Shown piece after piece: positions 35,619-47,620 of a DNA stretch of 64,000 nt. Numbering within the stretch: the first letter of the stretch is position 1; each line of letters starts with the position of its first letter. Below the pieces are notes generated by a model. The model saw nothing but the letters and a program-made list of their open reading frames with translations, was not told the DNA's origin and made no database searches. The stretch covers positions 372,001 to 436,000 of the forward strand of contig JANUWF010001101.1 in the NCBI GenBank assembly GCA_026120185.1, in the 5' to 3' direction. The stretch is from Voacanga thouarsii. Its lineage: Eukaryota; Streptophyta; Magnoliopsida; Gentianales; Apocynaceae. The position numbers and the translations under genes are program-made.

Positions 35619-37375
35619 TGAAGGCGTGGAAAGCGGGAAAACACGGAGCATGCAGTGGAAGCGAACATAAAAAAAACTGAAAAAAATAAGAACAGGGAGT
35701 CCAGGGTAGGGCCGACGCTGACTCCGACAGCCCTAGCCGGCGCCGGTTGCGCCCTGTCCCAATCCCGAAGTTTTAAAAATTTTACCTCTTTTCCTCGTTG
35801 TAAGTGTTGGCTGTATCGGAACATGTACAACCGGTGTAGGTGTACTGGTAGAAGCCTCTAGTGCGATTCCTGCAAGCCTCCTACTCTGCCTTTGCATGTA
35901 TGTAAACGCCAAACTCTCGGTCTTCCAGTATATGACCTGCCTAACTACTATTTGGTGAACAACTAAAGAGCTAGGGAATTTTTTGGAGAAAGAGGGAGAG
36001 AGCGATGTCTAGCTTCCCCAGAGAAGAAGCCATCTCAGGCTTTTTGTGTTATGTTAACAACGATGTTTTCAATCCTCTTGTTTAACTTAAATAAAAACCC
36101 TAGGTTAAACTGGATTGGGCCATTGGACTCTTAGTTTAACTTTTTGGGCTTAATTAATTATTCTAATTAGAACCAACTCAATGGCCTAACAAATAATTAA
36201 TTTTTTCAGCCTAAATAAACCAGTCCAATTAAATAAGCCTAAATCAGTTTAGTCCCAAGTTAATTCCAAATTATTCAAACTGGGCCAAAGCCCTGAATAA
36301 TTAATTAGCCCACTAAACTAATTTAATTAATTCTCTCTCCATGGACCTTTATTTTATTCTAGCCAAATAATTAAATCAGACTACTTAAATAAAACAATTC
36401 CATTTAATTTAAGATCAATTCCTTAGTCTGTATTTAATTAGGACTCACGATCAATACTGGGGACCAAAAGACACACCGCATTGGCTACTAAAATGACCAA
36501 AATAGTTTTGCTATATAAATAACTGTATTTTACATTTTAAATATTTCCTAATATCACCATAAGAAAATATTGACCCCAAGGACAGTGCTGTGTTAGCACA
36601 GTCTCCGACCTATAGGTGTAATGACTAAAATACCCTTCTATACATCGTCGTACATTTAGAGAGGAAGAAGTGTACTAATACCTCTCTAAATGACATATAT
36701 CATTCTTAGGCCTCTAGTCCAATGATCCACGACTTCCTGAATTGTTTCCGCTTTCCAAATGAGCTATCCTAAAGCAAATATCCAAGTCATGTTTCCCGGG
36801 GCCCAATGGGCGATATAGTATAGAAACTATCTTATACAAGTCTATCTTAACTAACTAGTCACACATACCTAACATACAAGTATATTGGCCCTACGATAGA
36901 ACCTCAACTATAGCATATCAAAGTATATGCTTCCAGCTTCGTCAGACCACCAACTCATACTCAAGTCGTAGAGTACAAGTCCACGCTGTATAGTATTTTT
37001 AAGAAACCACTAATACAGGTCCTGTTTTACGTATTCGAAATACGCTTATGTCATGAAGTGAGTGGACTACTCACTGGCTAAAGGTAAGCCATTTCCCATT
37101 TAGAATTCACAACATAATAATCTAAACATGATAAGATTCTCATTCTCATCAATCGATTAAGAACAAAAGTTTATGTGCTAAGTAACCCGTGATCCATACC
37201 TTACTGTGAAAGACCTCATTCACATGGACCACTTAAACACAATGGGTCTTTTTCAAACATAATTGTGCACAAATAAAATTGTAAATTCACAAACAATTTC
37301 TGAAAATAAATTCTTTTATTAAAACATTCGATTTTTACATTAAAAACCTAGCCTAAGAGGGCATACATCCCAACA
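35619..37375 (-). repeat. Copia A 3' LTR
   Basis: 1757 bp, forward TGAAGGCGTGGAAAGCGGG to CATACATCCCAACA. It is followed by ATCTCTCACTTGCACTC, the complement of a purine tract (CAAGTGAGAGAT) typical of copia elements. GC island 35705-35760 contains AGCCGGCGCCGGTTGCGCC. It lacks short segments present in the other copy (near 51290 and 51500). Confidence 0.9.
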
Positions 37376-38300
37376 ATCTCTCACTTGCACTCTAAAACTA
37401 AGTAAGTCAGTAGGTGCCCACCCCTATGGCGTCTAAGTGACTCTTGAAGATTCTCTCAGCCAAAGGCTTGGTGAATGGATCAGCTAGATTGTTTTCGGAG
37501 GCAATCTGTTCCACCACAACTTCCCGTCTCTAGATGAAATCTCGGATCAAGTGGCACTTCCTCTCGATATGCTTCCCCTTCTTGTGGATCTTGGGTTCTT
37601 TTGATTGTAATACTGCTCCAGTATTGTCGCAATACATCACAACCGACATGTCCATGTGTAGCACGACTCCAAATTCTGAAAGGAACTTTCGGAGCCAGAC
37701 TACTTTCTTGGATGCCTCCGAAGTTGCCACATACTCAGCTTCCATGGTTGAGTCAGTAATGCAAGATTGCTTGATACTCCTCCATGAAATAGCTCCTCCA
37801 GACAAGGTGAAGACATATCCACTAGTAGATTTTCTCTCATCCTTATCTGCCTAGAAGTCTAAGCCTATGTATCCTGTAGGAACCAAGTCATCAACCCTAT
37901 AAACCAGTATATAATCTCACGTTCCCTTAAGGTACTTGAGTACATGCTCTACAGCTTGCCAATGAACCGTCCCAGGGTTTGACTAATATCTGCTCACTAA
38001 ACCTACGACAAAGCAGATATCTGACATAGTACATAGCATGGCGTACATGAAACTTCCCACAGCCGAAGCATAGGGAATCCTACTCATTCTGTCATTTTCT
38101 TCTTGAGACTTAGGACAGTCCCTTAAAGAAAATGACAACCTATGTCTGCAAGGAATTAGAGCTCCCTTGCATGAGTCCATGCTATACCTGGCCAACATCT
38201 TGTCAATGTATGCAGTTTGGGATAATCCTAACATTCTCTGCTTCCTATTTCTAAGAAGTCTAATCCCGAGAATGTAGCTAGCTTCTCCCAAGTCCTTCAT
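37376..38300 (-). pseudogene. Copia A RNase H and RT end
   Basis: 37805-37530 shows SGGAISWRSIKQ, TDSTMEAEYVATSEASKK, WLRKFLSEFG and YCDNTGAV, all standard copia RNase H blocks. 38300-37983 holds MKDLGEASYILGI, IPYASAVGSFMYAM and DICFVVGL between RT and RNase H. The expected C-terminus and stops are eroded. Plus-strand frames over it are shadows. Confidence 0.85.
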
Positions 38301-39070
38301 ACTGAATTAACTAGACATCCAAACCTTTGTAGATGATAATGACCCTACATCATTTCCAATGAGTAGAATATCATCCACATACAAAACAAGAAAAACTACA
38401 TTAATGCCTTCAAGTTTCTTGTACATGCATGGTTCATCCTCATTTTAAACAAAACCATTAGACTTTACAGTCTTATCAAAATTAATGTTCCATGCCCTTG
38501 ATGTCTGCTTAAGTCCATAAATGAACTTCTTAAGCTTGCAAACCATACGTTCTTGACCCTCAGCAATAAAATCTTTCGGTTGAGACATATAGATGTCTTC
38601 ACCAAGATGGCTATTTAAAAATGACGTCTTAACATCCATTTGCCATATCTCGTAGTCATAATGACATGCGATGGCAAGGAGGATACGGATGGACTTAAGC
38701 ATGGCCACCGGAGGAAAAAATTCCTCATAATCAATTCCCTCTTTTTGAGTATACCTTTTCGCCATAAGCCTAGCTTTGAAAGTTTCCACCTTCTCATCTA
38801 TTCCCCTCTTTCTCTTGTATACCCACTTACACCCTATGGATTTTATCCCTTCGAGTGAAACTACAAGATCCCAAACCTAATTGAGATACATAGACTCAAT
38901 CTTGGCTTTCATTGCTTCATGCCACAAATTTGCATCGGCATCAGCAATAGCCTCCTCGTATCCAGTGGAGTCTTGTTCCTGATGGTCGGAGACTAGCTCA
39001 AAAGCTTCTCCTGTCCATCTCTCCAGAACCCTAGATACTCTCCCACCATGGCGAGGCTCCATATGTACAG
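38301..39070 (-). pseudogene. Copia A reverse transcriptase
   Basis: 38789-38445 reads FKARLMAKRYTQKEGIDYEEFF, PPVAMLKSIRILLAIA, IWQMDVKTSFLN, YMSQPKDF and CKLKKFIYGLKQ. The catalytic YVDD is at 38381-38370. Upstream (39062-38877) EAIADADANLWHEAMKAKIESM is the usual start of the copia RT module. Stops split it into pieces and the KWV-type block is degraded. Confidence 0.88.
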
Positions 39071-40110
39071 GCTCTTAAGGCTGTGCCTCTTCTTGTTCCA
39101 CAACCAGATCAAAAGAAATTGCTTCCGAAGATAACTTCTCCTCAAGTTCCAACTTAGTTGGACCTTTTGTGGAAGTACTTTGATCATCCTCTAAGTATCT
39201 AGCATTAGTACTTACCAGTACCTTTTCCTCCTTAGGATGATAAAAGTAACCACCATTTGTCCCTTTTGGATACCTAACAAAATAGCATAATTCTGATCTT
39301 GGTTCTAACTTGTCTCCCTTGATCAGTACATAAGCTGGACAACCCCATATCCAGAGATGATTCAGACTTGACTTACACCCAGTCCACATCTCATAGGGAG
39401 TCCTAGGTACTGACTTGGAAGGCACCAAGTTCAGAATATATGCCATTGTTTCCAGGGCATATCCTCAAAAGGACACCGGAAGAGTAGCATGAGACATCAT
39501 ATTTCGGACCATGTCCATCAATGTCCTGTTCCTTCTCTCAACTACTCCATTTTGTTGGGGCGTCTCTGGCGCAGAGAGTTGGGATATTATCCCATGATAT
39601 ACCATGTAGTCCTTGAATTCACTAAGGAGGTACTCTCTACCATGATCCGATCGTAAAGTCTTGATCAATTTACCTGTCTGACGCTCCACTTTAGCCTTAA
39701 ACTCTTTGAACTTGTCAAAAGAGTCAGACTTGCGTCTCATCAGGTAAACGTAACCAAACTTTGTACCATCATCCTTGAAAGTGATGAAGAACTCAAAACC
39801 TCCTCTAGTTGGTGTAGATAAAAGATCACACACATCAATGTGAACAAGACTCAATACCTCATTGGCTCTATCCGCCTTATGGGCAAATGACCTCTTGGTC
39901 ATCTTTCCCATTAGACAGGACTCACATTAAGGCCAATTTTCCAATCTCAATGAGCCCAAGGGCCTATCATGGATCAACCTCTGAATCCTAGTTGAGTTGA
40001 TATGACCCAACCTTAGATGCTAAAGAAAAGAGTCATTGGCATTAGTCTTTCTCTTCCTTGTTAAAGGTTCAGATTGAGCGTTATTTAATTGATTGTTAAT
40101 ATGGTTTAAG
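39071..40110 (-). pseudogene. Copia A integrase
   Basis: Zinc-binding HLRLGHIN and CESCLMGKM are readable at about 40030-39900, across a stop. The catalytic core is in the 148-codon frame 39911-39465: HIDVCDLL (first Asp), RSDHGREYL (second Asp) and PQQNGVVERRNRTL (Glu). 39446-39075 continues with AYILNLVPSKSVPRTPYEMW and WIWGCPAYV, up to PKEEKVLVSTNARYLE. Stops at the ends of these frames. Confidence 0.88.
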
Positions 40111-40349
40111 AAAAATAAATTTTCATACATGTGCCCAGAACATAAATTTTCTCCATCTCTACTGATAGAAATACTAGAATAGAAAGATACAGAATATCCT
40201 TAATTTATTAGTTTTGGAATTGAAATCAAATTCTGTCTAAATCCAAATACATATAAAATATATTTCAAAACCACTATTATATTACAATAAAAAATAAGAT
40301 CCAGCTCTCCTACTGCAAGGGCCCAAACTTGTGCTCCATTTCCCACACG

Positions 40350-40532
40350 TAGTCCATGTTTGCCCTTCTGGAGTCTTCTAATCTTTCTAAACCCCTACAA
40401 TGAGTTATAGATATGATCAGTGGCTCCTGAATCAACAATCCAAGTGGAGGTTGATCCAACCATTGATATAGACTCTAGATAGAAAACATTACCTATGGGG
40501 TTTTTCTTAGCTTGAAGATCCGGATTCCAGTG
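40350..40532 (-). pseudogene. Copia A protease, truncated upstream
   Basis: Minus-strand translation gives TWIVDSGATDHIYNSL, with the DSG active-site triad. It is preceded by VFYLESISMVGS and ends abruptly at the junction with duplicated host sequence. No zinc knuckle or gag remains. Confidence 0.75.
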
Positions 40533-40533
40533 T

Positions 40534-40971
40534 AGGATAAGAAAGAAAATGACTTAGAGACTATTTCTACGATGGTTAAGGGGTAGGTCACTGAGTTTGA
40601 TAGGACGAGATTGGTAGCTATACTGAGTATTAATAATGAGGGACCTTAGCCAACAATTAACTAAAGGATCACTTTTGACTCTTAGTGGAGTTTTAATGCT
40701 ACTCTTTAGGGGTTTAGGATGCACAAAAGAGGACCAATTGCTTCATTTAGCAATTTTTTCTACAATGACTTCCAAGCCCAATTCAGAGCCCTAGTATATA
40801 TCTTTACCTTCAATGTTGTCCTTAAGGCCAGTTAGTTCAATGAGACAAGAATCATTTATGCTTATATCTTTTCTAAGATGGTTGGGTCTAGGCCTATTCC
40901 CCTTACCTGATTGATTATCGAGTCCACGAGAGATGTGATTTATTCTAGACTTGTTACCCAGGCCATGGTAT
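40534..40971 (+). repeat. Second copy of E4 ORF2 flank, with TSD
   Basis: A gap-free copy of 35181-35618 (constant offset 5353; I count 14 substitutions in 438 bases). It ends in the TSD GGTAT and runs into the LTR start TGAAGGCG. It cannot be a normal part of a retrotransposon interior. Confidence 0.92.
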
Positions 40972-41970
40972 TGAAGGCGTGGAAAACGGGAAAACACGAA
41001 GCACGCAGTGAAAGCGAACATAAAAAAAACTGGAAAAAACAAGAATAGGGAGTCTAGGGCAGGGCCGACGCCGGCTCCGGCAACCCTAGCCGATGCCAGT
41101 TGTGCCCTGTCCCAATCCTAAGGTTTTAAAAATTTTACCTCTTTTCCTCGTTGTAAGTGTTGGCTGTATCGGAACGTGTGCAACCGGTGTAGGTGTACTG
41201 GTAGAATCCTCTGGTGTGATTCCTGCAAGCCTCCTACTCCACATTTGCATATATGTGAATGCCAAACTCTCGGTCTTTCAGTATCTGGCCTGCCTAACTA
41301 CCGTTTGATGAACAACTAATAAGCTAGGGAACTTCTTGGAGTGAGAGAGAGAGAGAGACGTCTGACTTCCCCAGAGAAGAAGCTGTCTCAGGTTTTTTGT
41401 GTTATGTTAATAACGATGTTTCCAATCCCCCTGTTTAACTTAAATAAAAACCTTAGGTTAAACTGGACTGGGCCATTGGACTCTTAGTTTGACTTTTTGG
41501 GCTTAATTAATTATTCTAATTAGAACCAACTCAATAGTCCAACAAATAATTAATTTTTTCAGCCCAAATAAACCAATCCAATTAAATAAGCCTAAATCAG
41601 TTTAGTCCCAGATTAATCCCTAATTATTCAAACTGTGCCAAAGCCCTAAATAATTAGTTAGCCCACTAAACTAATTTAATTAATTCTCTCTCCATAGACC
41701 TTTATTTTATTCTAACCCAATAATTAAATCGGGCTACTTAAATAAAATAATTCCATTTAATTTAAGATCAATTCCTTAGCCCGTATTTAATTAGGACTCA
41801 CGATCTATATTGGGGACCAAAAGACACACCGCCTTAGCTACTAAAATGACCAAAATACCATTGCCATATGAATAACTATATTTTACATTTTAAATATTTC
41901 ATAATATTACTATAAGAAAATATTGACCCTAAGGACAGTGCTGCGTTAGCAAAGTCTCCGACCTAGAGGT
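40972..41970 (-). repeat. Copia A second LTR, left part
   Basis: TGAAGGCGTGGAAAACGGG onward, aligned with 35619-36612. GC island 41055-41110. It is interrupted by copia B after TSD GTAAT (41971-41975). Confidence 0.9.
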
Positions 41971-41975
41971 GTAAT

Positions 41976-43667
41976 TGTTAGAGTTGTGCCCTAGAGGCAA
42001 TCACTTGTACCATGTATATTGCATATTAAATAAATAAGAGGCATTCTTTATCTTTCAGTTTGATTATTATATCTAAATATGTGTACAAATCGTTAGATAA
42101 AGTCCCTAATACAACACAGTGTTAAGGAAATCATGATAGAGATCATGATGTGAGATTCCTACTACACTATGCAGTGTTTGTACTTAAATAATCCCCAGTC
42201 ATAGTATTAATAAGATGGGACATTATTAATACGCCAAGACTAGCACATGTTATATCTCTTGATTGGATCAAGTGGTGGTTCTCACATCCGTGGGTATTGG
42301 GATACTCAGGATTAACGTGTGGATGATTGTTTTGAAACAAGTTCATTGGATGACCTAGCTATGAGATAATCACTTGGATAACTATTTAGTGCCAGTGATA
42401 GAATCTCATTATAGCAAGTGTGCAAGTATCCTTAGACTTGAGATCTCCAAGATACTTTGTTTATCGAGCGTTGTACTTTGATTCTAATCTTTGGAGTCTT
42501 ATCTGGGACCACCTATGAGATGGATATTAGGTACAACGTAAAGTAAACGAAAGTAGTTGAGAGGGTTAATAAAGGATTCACCACTCCTAATAGTAGGAGA
42601 GTATATCTCAAGGCCACTTGTAGAAATCATTACTCATGAAGTCCTTGGCCAAGGCGACTATGTGATGGAAATAGTTCCAATTGATACACATATCGAGTAA
42701 TGAATTTCTGGAACAAGTACTAAAATATTCGGGCCAGAGTTAATAATATTCTGGAGGGAGTTGGCACTAATTCCATGCTCTAGACCGAATAAGATATTGT
42801 ATGTTGAAAGGAGTTTATTGCACTGATAATTTGCTATTGAAAGGTTCATGTCAAGCCACTTGACTTTCTGGACTTTTGGGTGGTCAAGAGTCATTGCTAG
42901 ATGTCGCTCTTGATATGTTAAATATGAATTTAATAATTAGACAATTAATAAATTTAATCCTTTATTTTATTAAGGATTATTAATTCTAATATTGTTTGAA
43001 TTAATTCATATTATGCTACCAATAAGACCAGGAAACCTAATGGGTCACACACAATAAAGGTTTGAATGCTCAAATATATTATTTGATAATATTGTGGGGT
43101 TAATTAAGAGAAGGGAATATATTTATAGGTGAATTATAAGTGTGTTATAATTCATGGGACCTAATTGTAATTAAGTAAACTTTAAGGACCAATTTGTTGA
43201 CAATTGGACATTGAAGGACTAAGTTGCAATTTATGATAATTATAAATCTATAAATATAAGAAAACGGTTTTCTTAGGGTTAGATACAGACTACTCACGCA
43301 ATAACAGAGAAACCATTTCTCTGCCTCTCTCTTGATCAAACCCTAGTCGTCTCTCTTCTTGATCAAAACCCTAGCCTCCCGAATTCTACTAGCGTAGAAT
43401 TGTGAGATTGTGAGAATTCAACCTTGTGTGGATTATCATTAGAGGGAGTTCTTTCTTGGACTTCAGTTGAGCTGCAGTGAACGATTTTGGATAATCTGGA
43501 TCGCGCCTGCGTTCTTGTTTCTGAAATTTTTGAATTCCGGCTTCACGAGGTAATAAACGCAATCTTCTCCTTTTTCCCGTTTCTATTGCAAACCCGTGAT
43601 CCATGGCTTGGATTTCTTGTTGTTTTCCGCTGCGCTTAATCTGATTATGCATGATAGAAATCCTACA
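41976..43667 (+). repeat. Copia B 5' LTR
   Basis: TGTTAGAGTTGTGCCC to AGAAATCCTACA, 1692 bp. TATA-like TATAAATCTATAAATATAAG is at 43241-43260, and a 9+1+9 palindrome (TAAGAAAAC, G, GTTTTCTTA) is at 43257-43275. A separate hairpin AATCCTT/AAGGATT lies near 42957-42980. Antisense frames (42658-42894, 43145-43652) recur in the other LTR copies only because the LTRs are alike. Confidence 0.95.
43241..43275 (+). promoter_or_regulatory. Probable TATA region and start-site palindrome of copia B LTR
   Basis: Doubled TATAAAT-type sequence, then the palindrome TAAGAAAAC-G-GTTTTCTTA. In the 3' LTR (50688-50706) one arm base differs. In the solo LTR (61024-61042) both arms read GG/CC (TAAGGAAAC-G-GTTTCCTTA), so pairing is kept. 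Promoter role is inferred from position only. Confidence 0.5.
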
Positions 43668-43668
43668 G

Positions 43669-43683
43669 TGGTATCAGAGCCAA
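43669..43683 (+). other. Copia B primer-binding site
   Basis: TGGTATCAGAGCCAA, one base after the LTR; complementary to the 3' end of initiator tRNA-Met, as in most plant copia elements. Confidence 0.95.
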
Positions 43684-45462
43684 CGGGTTTGTGTTTTAAT
43701 GGGATGTTTTATTGCTTTGAATTGTTCAAGCATGTAAATTGCATGATTACAGCATGTTAATTGTATGATCATGTCTGCTGGTTTGTATGTAATCGTCCGG
43801 GTTTTGTTTTGAATAATGCGGGTTGCGAAATCGTTTACTGCGTTGTGGGTTTTATGCTTTTGAAAATATTGCGAGAATGGTTACTGCGTACGTATTCGAG
43901 GTTTTGGCTTCAGTTGATGTTCATCCTGTAATTAAGCCTTCCGTTTAACAATTTGGATTGTTAAATTGATTGTGAGAATGATCACAATGGTTTGTTAATA
44001 AAGATTAACAAAGGTCAACGTCAAAAACTGGTTTTGATTGATCTTGGAACGGCCCCGAACTGAACAAAAAATTTCCAGAAAATCCAAGCCGCACGCGGTG
44101 GTTACTGTTCGGTTTTTTTAAAAAAAAAAAAAAAAAGGTTCTGGAATAGAATTTTGAAAAAAAAAAATCTCATTTGATGAGAGGTGGTAAAATAAAAATT
44201 TTTCCAAGGGGAAACCCCCGCAAGGGGCGCTGCCCCCTTGACCCCCGCCCGCTGACCAGCCAGCGGGATCGCCGTTATCGTTGCGTGACGGGACCTAGAA
44301 GCATTTTCTCAAAATTAGTTTTGAGACAATCAATTTTATTTTTCAAAATAGTGATTTTGAAAATTTAAAATTAATGTATTTTTCTTAAATGTTGATTTTA
44401 GAATTTGTTTTTTTTTCCCCAAAATACTGATTTTGGAATAATAAAAAGTATATGTTTATTTTGTTTAAACATAGTTAATGCCATGGTGGATGGTTATGGA
44501 CTAAAGCAAATTATATATGTTCATGCATTTATTACCGCTTTGTTTTAATGAAATAGGGCATGCGTGTCCTGCCTTCTCTCAAATTCTGATGTAATTCTCT
44601 TCTCATCTAACTCCCCTCGAATGTAACTCGAGGTTTCTCCTTTTAGGAAATTATGTAATTAGATTATATAGGTTAGATTGAGGTAGAATTTTATTTTCAA
44701 GATTTTGAAGATGGCGTTCAAAATAAGGCGAGATGATAAAACCCTCTACCTGTATCATGCATGAACACATAGGGTTGACCATATTAATTTCCTTGGTGGC
44801 TCGAGAAAATTAATTTAGAAAGTCCATAACCATGCCACGTAATTGTTTATTACCATGTTTATCAATTTATGCTGCTTATTGATAAATTGTATGCATGCCT
44901 AACAATGAGACCACTAAAAGGAATAAATCCATCAAATAATATTAAATCTAATGCCTTCCATTAATATAGTGAGAACGAGAGCTCTTTTTCGAGACCAGGT
45001 TGTTGGGCAAACCCAAGCCTACTTAACATCGAGTATGTTCAAGCTATAGAATTTAAATTCATGTTAATGGGTTGGATTTAACTAATTTCTTTATCCCGGT
45101 TGGGCTAACCCAAGCATAAAGAAAATTCGAGACAAAGTTGGGCTAGTATTTGATACTTTAATGATTAAAAGATGTCAATCACCCAATGATTCAGTAGTTA
45201 CTTTTTGGTGTAATTGGTATTGGATACCTACCACTGAACTTAAGAGTGGCTTGTTGGGCTAACCCAAGGTTATTCTTAAGGAATTTGGATACTGATCCAC
45301 TAAGAAAGTTTCCAACGGACTTTCCCGAGTCAATAGTGAGGGCTATTGGTTTGAGTAAAATAGTGGAATAATTATGCGCTTAATTAAAGACCTAATTAAT
45401 TGCATTGCATTTGCATATACATGTTCTAATAATTCTATCTTTACATCTAGGTCATTTGCATC
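43684..45462 (+). other. Copia B leader with hairpins and repeated palindromes
   Basis: About 1.8 kb without a gene. A GC-rich island at 44205-44290 contains two strong hairpins (44221-44240 and 44248-44267) in otherwise AT-rich sequence. TTGGGC.AACCCAAG occurs at about 45003, 45100 and 45253, each a TTGGG/CCCAA stem. The A/T homopolymers at 44117-44167 are unstable tracts. The open frame 44174-44368 is in the island and unsupported. Confidence 0.75.
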
Positions 45463-46240
45463 ATGTCGACAAACCTAAACTTGCGTAGCATCTTGGAAAC
45501 AAACAAGCTCACTGAATCAAACTATTTGGACTGGTATAGAAACTTGAGAATCGTTCTCAAGTCGGAAAAGTTGCTCTACGTGCTAGAAGCTCCTATTCCA
45601 CCACCTCCAGCTCAAGATGCTCATGCTGAAGAGTATGCTGTCCACAAGAAGTACAAAGAAGATAGCGACACAGCATCTTGTATTATGCTGGTGTCAATGT
45701 CTCCTGAGCTGCAAAAACAGCATGAGCATATGGATGCTCAATCAATGATCCTCCATCTTAGAGAGCTGTTTGATAAACAAGCTAGAACAGAGAGATATGA
45801 GATCTCTAAACAACTGTTCCGTGCTAAGATGGTTGAGGGTGCTTCAGTGGCCACTCATGGGCTGCAGATGTTGGGCTACATTGAAAAACTTGGGTCTCTT
45901 GGGTTCGTAATGGATCATGACTTAAGTATTGACTTAATTCTACAATCATTACCAAGAAGTTTTTCGCAGTTTGTGATCAACTACCACATGAATAATGTTG
46001 AGACCACAATACCTGAGCTAATCGATCTGCTTAAGACTACTGAGTCCTCTATGAAAAAGGATGATAAGGCAATCTTGTTAGTAGGTTCTTCATCTTCTAA
46101 GAAAAAGGTTTCTAAGAAGAAAAAAAAGAACAGTCCTACTAAGCCCAAATGAGGTGTCAAGAAGAAAGAGGCTGCCCCTAAAGGCCCATGTCATCATTGT
46201 GGCAAAATAGGCCATTGGAGGCGTAACTGCAAGGCCTACT
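45463..46240 (+). pseudogene. gag: Copia B gag with zinc knuckle
   Basis: Start ATG 45463 (MSTNLNLRSILETNKL), the only in-frame start at the head of a 229-codon open stretch. Visible: GNYLDW-type block (ESNYLDWYRNLRIVL), ASCIMLVSMSPELQ, LRELFDKQARTERYEISKQL, LGYIEKLGSLG and LILQSLPRSFSQFV. This is the plant copia UBN2-type gag core. The Lys/Ser-rich tail ends at a TGA (46150-46152), but the same frame continues to a CCHC knuckle, CHHCGKIGHWRRNC (about 46189-46230), which binds RNA in the particle. The TGA is probably a CGA-to-TGA change. Frame is shared with protease downstream. Confidence 0.93.
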
Positions 46241-46760
46241 TGGAGACTGTGAAGGAAAAGAAGGAGAAGGAGAAGCTTGCAAGCACTTCTACTTCTAATC
46301 CTAGTATGTTTATGATTGAGATTAATACTGTCTTTAATAATGAGATATGGGTATTGGATACCGGTTGTGGATCTCATTTTTGCAAAAATTTGCAAGGACT
46401 AAAGGACAGTAGAAGGTTAGAGAAAGGTGACGTGGACCTACGAGCTGCAAATGGAGCAAAGGTTGCTGCACTAGCTGTGGGGACTTATCATCTCAATCTA
46501 CCTTCTGGATTAGTTTTAGAACTATAAAACTGTTATTTTGTACCAGTTTTGTTGAAAAATATTATCTCAATTGCTTGTTTAGACTTATTTGAATTTCATT
46601 TAAGCTTTAAGAATAAATGTTGTTCTTTCTCATTAAATGATATTCATTATGGTTATGCGACTTTGATCAATGGTTTATATGTTCTAGACATGTATAATCC
46701 AATTCTCAATATAAGTAAAAAGAAACATAAAAAGGATAACTTAATCTCATCTTACTTATG
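46241..46760 (+). pseudogene. Copia B protease and pre-integrase linker
   Basis: The active site is in WVLDTGCGSHFC, catalytic Asp codon at 46357. Then LRAANGAKVAALAVGTY and, after a TAA at 46525-46527, ISIACLDLFEFHL and SFSLNDIHYG, leading to the integrase zinc region. Same frame as gag, so the element made one Gag-Pol polyprotein. Confidence 0.9.
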
Positions 46761-47620
46761 GCATTGTCGTTTAGGCCATGTAAATGAAAAACGTGTGTCT
46801 AAGCTATACAAATTGGGTGACTTAGGGTCATTTGATTACAAATCATATGACACATGCGAATCTTGTTTACTTGAAAAAATGGCTAAAACTTCTTTTTCAA
46901 GAAAATGAGAAATGACAAAAGAGTTATTAGAACTCGTACATTCAGATGTATGTGGCCCAATATCAATACAAGCAAGAGGAGGTTATCAATACTTCATTAC
47001 CTTTATTGATGATTATTCTCGATATGGGTATTTGTATTTGATAAAATACAAATCTGAAGCCTTTGACCGTTTCAAAGACTTCAAGAATGAAGTAGAGAAC
47101 CAACTTGGCAAAAGTATTAAAGCTCTTAGATCCGATCGAGGAGGTGAATACTTAAGTCAAGAGTTTCTAAGTTATCTAAGAGATAACGGAATATTATCTC
47201 AATGGACTCCACCATATACACCTCAACATAACGGTGTATCTGAAAGAATGAATCGAACCCTTCTAGACATGGTAAGGACCATGATAGCTTTTACAGACCT
47301 ACCAAAATCGTTTTGGGGGTACGCACTGGAGACTGCTGTTTACATTTTAAACAGAGTTCCGTCAAAAACGGTTGATACCACTCCTTATGAGTTATTCTTT
47401 GGTAAGAGACCAAAGTTATCTCATTTAAGGATTTGGGGTTGCCCTGCTTTTATTAAAAAAGGTAATGTCAGACAAACTTGAAAATAAGTCTGACAAATGT
47501 TTGTTTGTTGGATATCCAAAAGAATCGTTTGGATATTACTTCTATCTTCTTTCTGAAAATAAAGTTTTTATTTTAAAACATGCTGTCTTCTTAGAGAAGG
47601 AGCACATGTTCAAATAAGAT
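46761..47620 (+). pseudogene. Copia B integrase
   Basis: Zinc finger: HCRLGHVNEKRV then CESCLLEKM. A TGA at 46906-46908 follows. The core 46912-47481 is open for 189 codons: HSDVCGPI (first Asp), RSDRGGEYL (second Asp), TPQHNGVSERMNRTLLD (Glu), then YILNRVPSKTVDTTPYELF and LRIWGCPAF. A frameshift in the A-run near 47456-47460 moves the rest to another frame, where KSDKCLFVGYPKESFGYY and VFLEKEHMF follow up to a TAA at 47615-47617. Confidence 0.93.

Noticed and set aside
35438..41042. Minus-strand frames at 35438-35830 and 40791-41042 sharing a protein segment
   Set aside because: They are the antisense of the duplicated E4 ORF2 flank and copia A LTR; the similarity is due to the duplication.
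44117..44290. Organelle-derived insert at the GC-rich island
   Set aside because: The island is bounded by copia leader sequence and composed of short hairpins; I recognise no plastid or mitochondrial gene.
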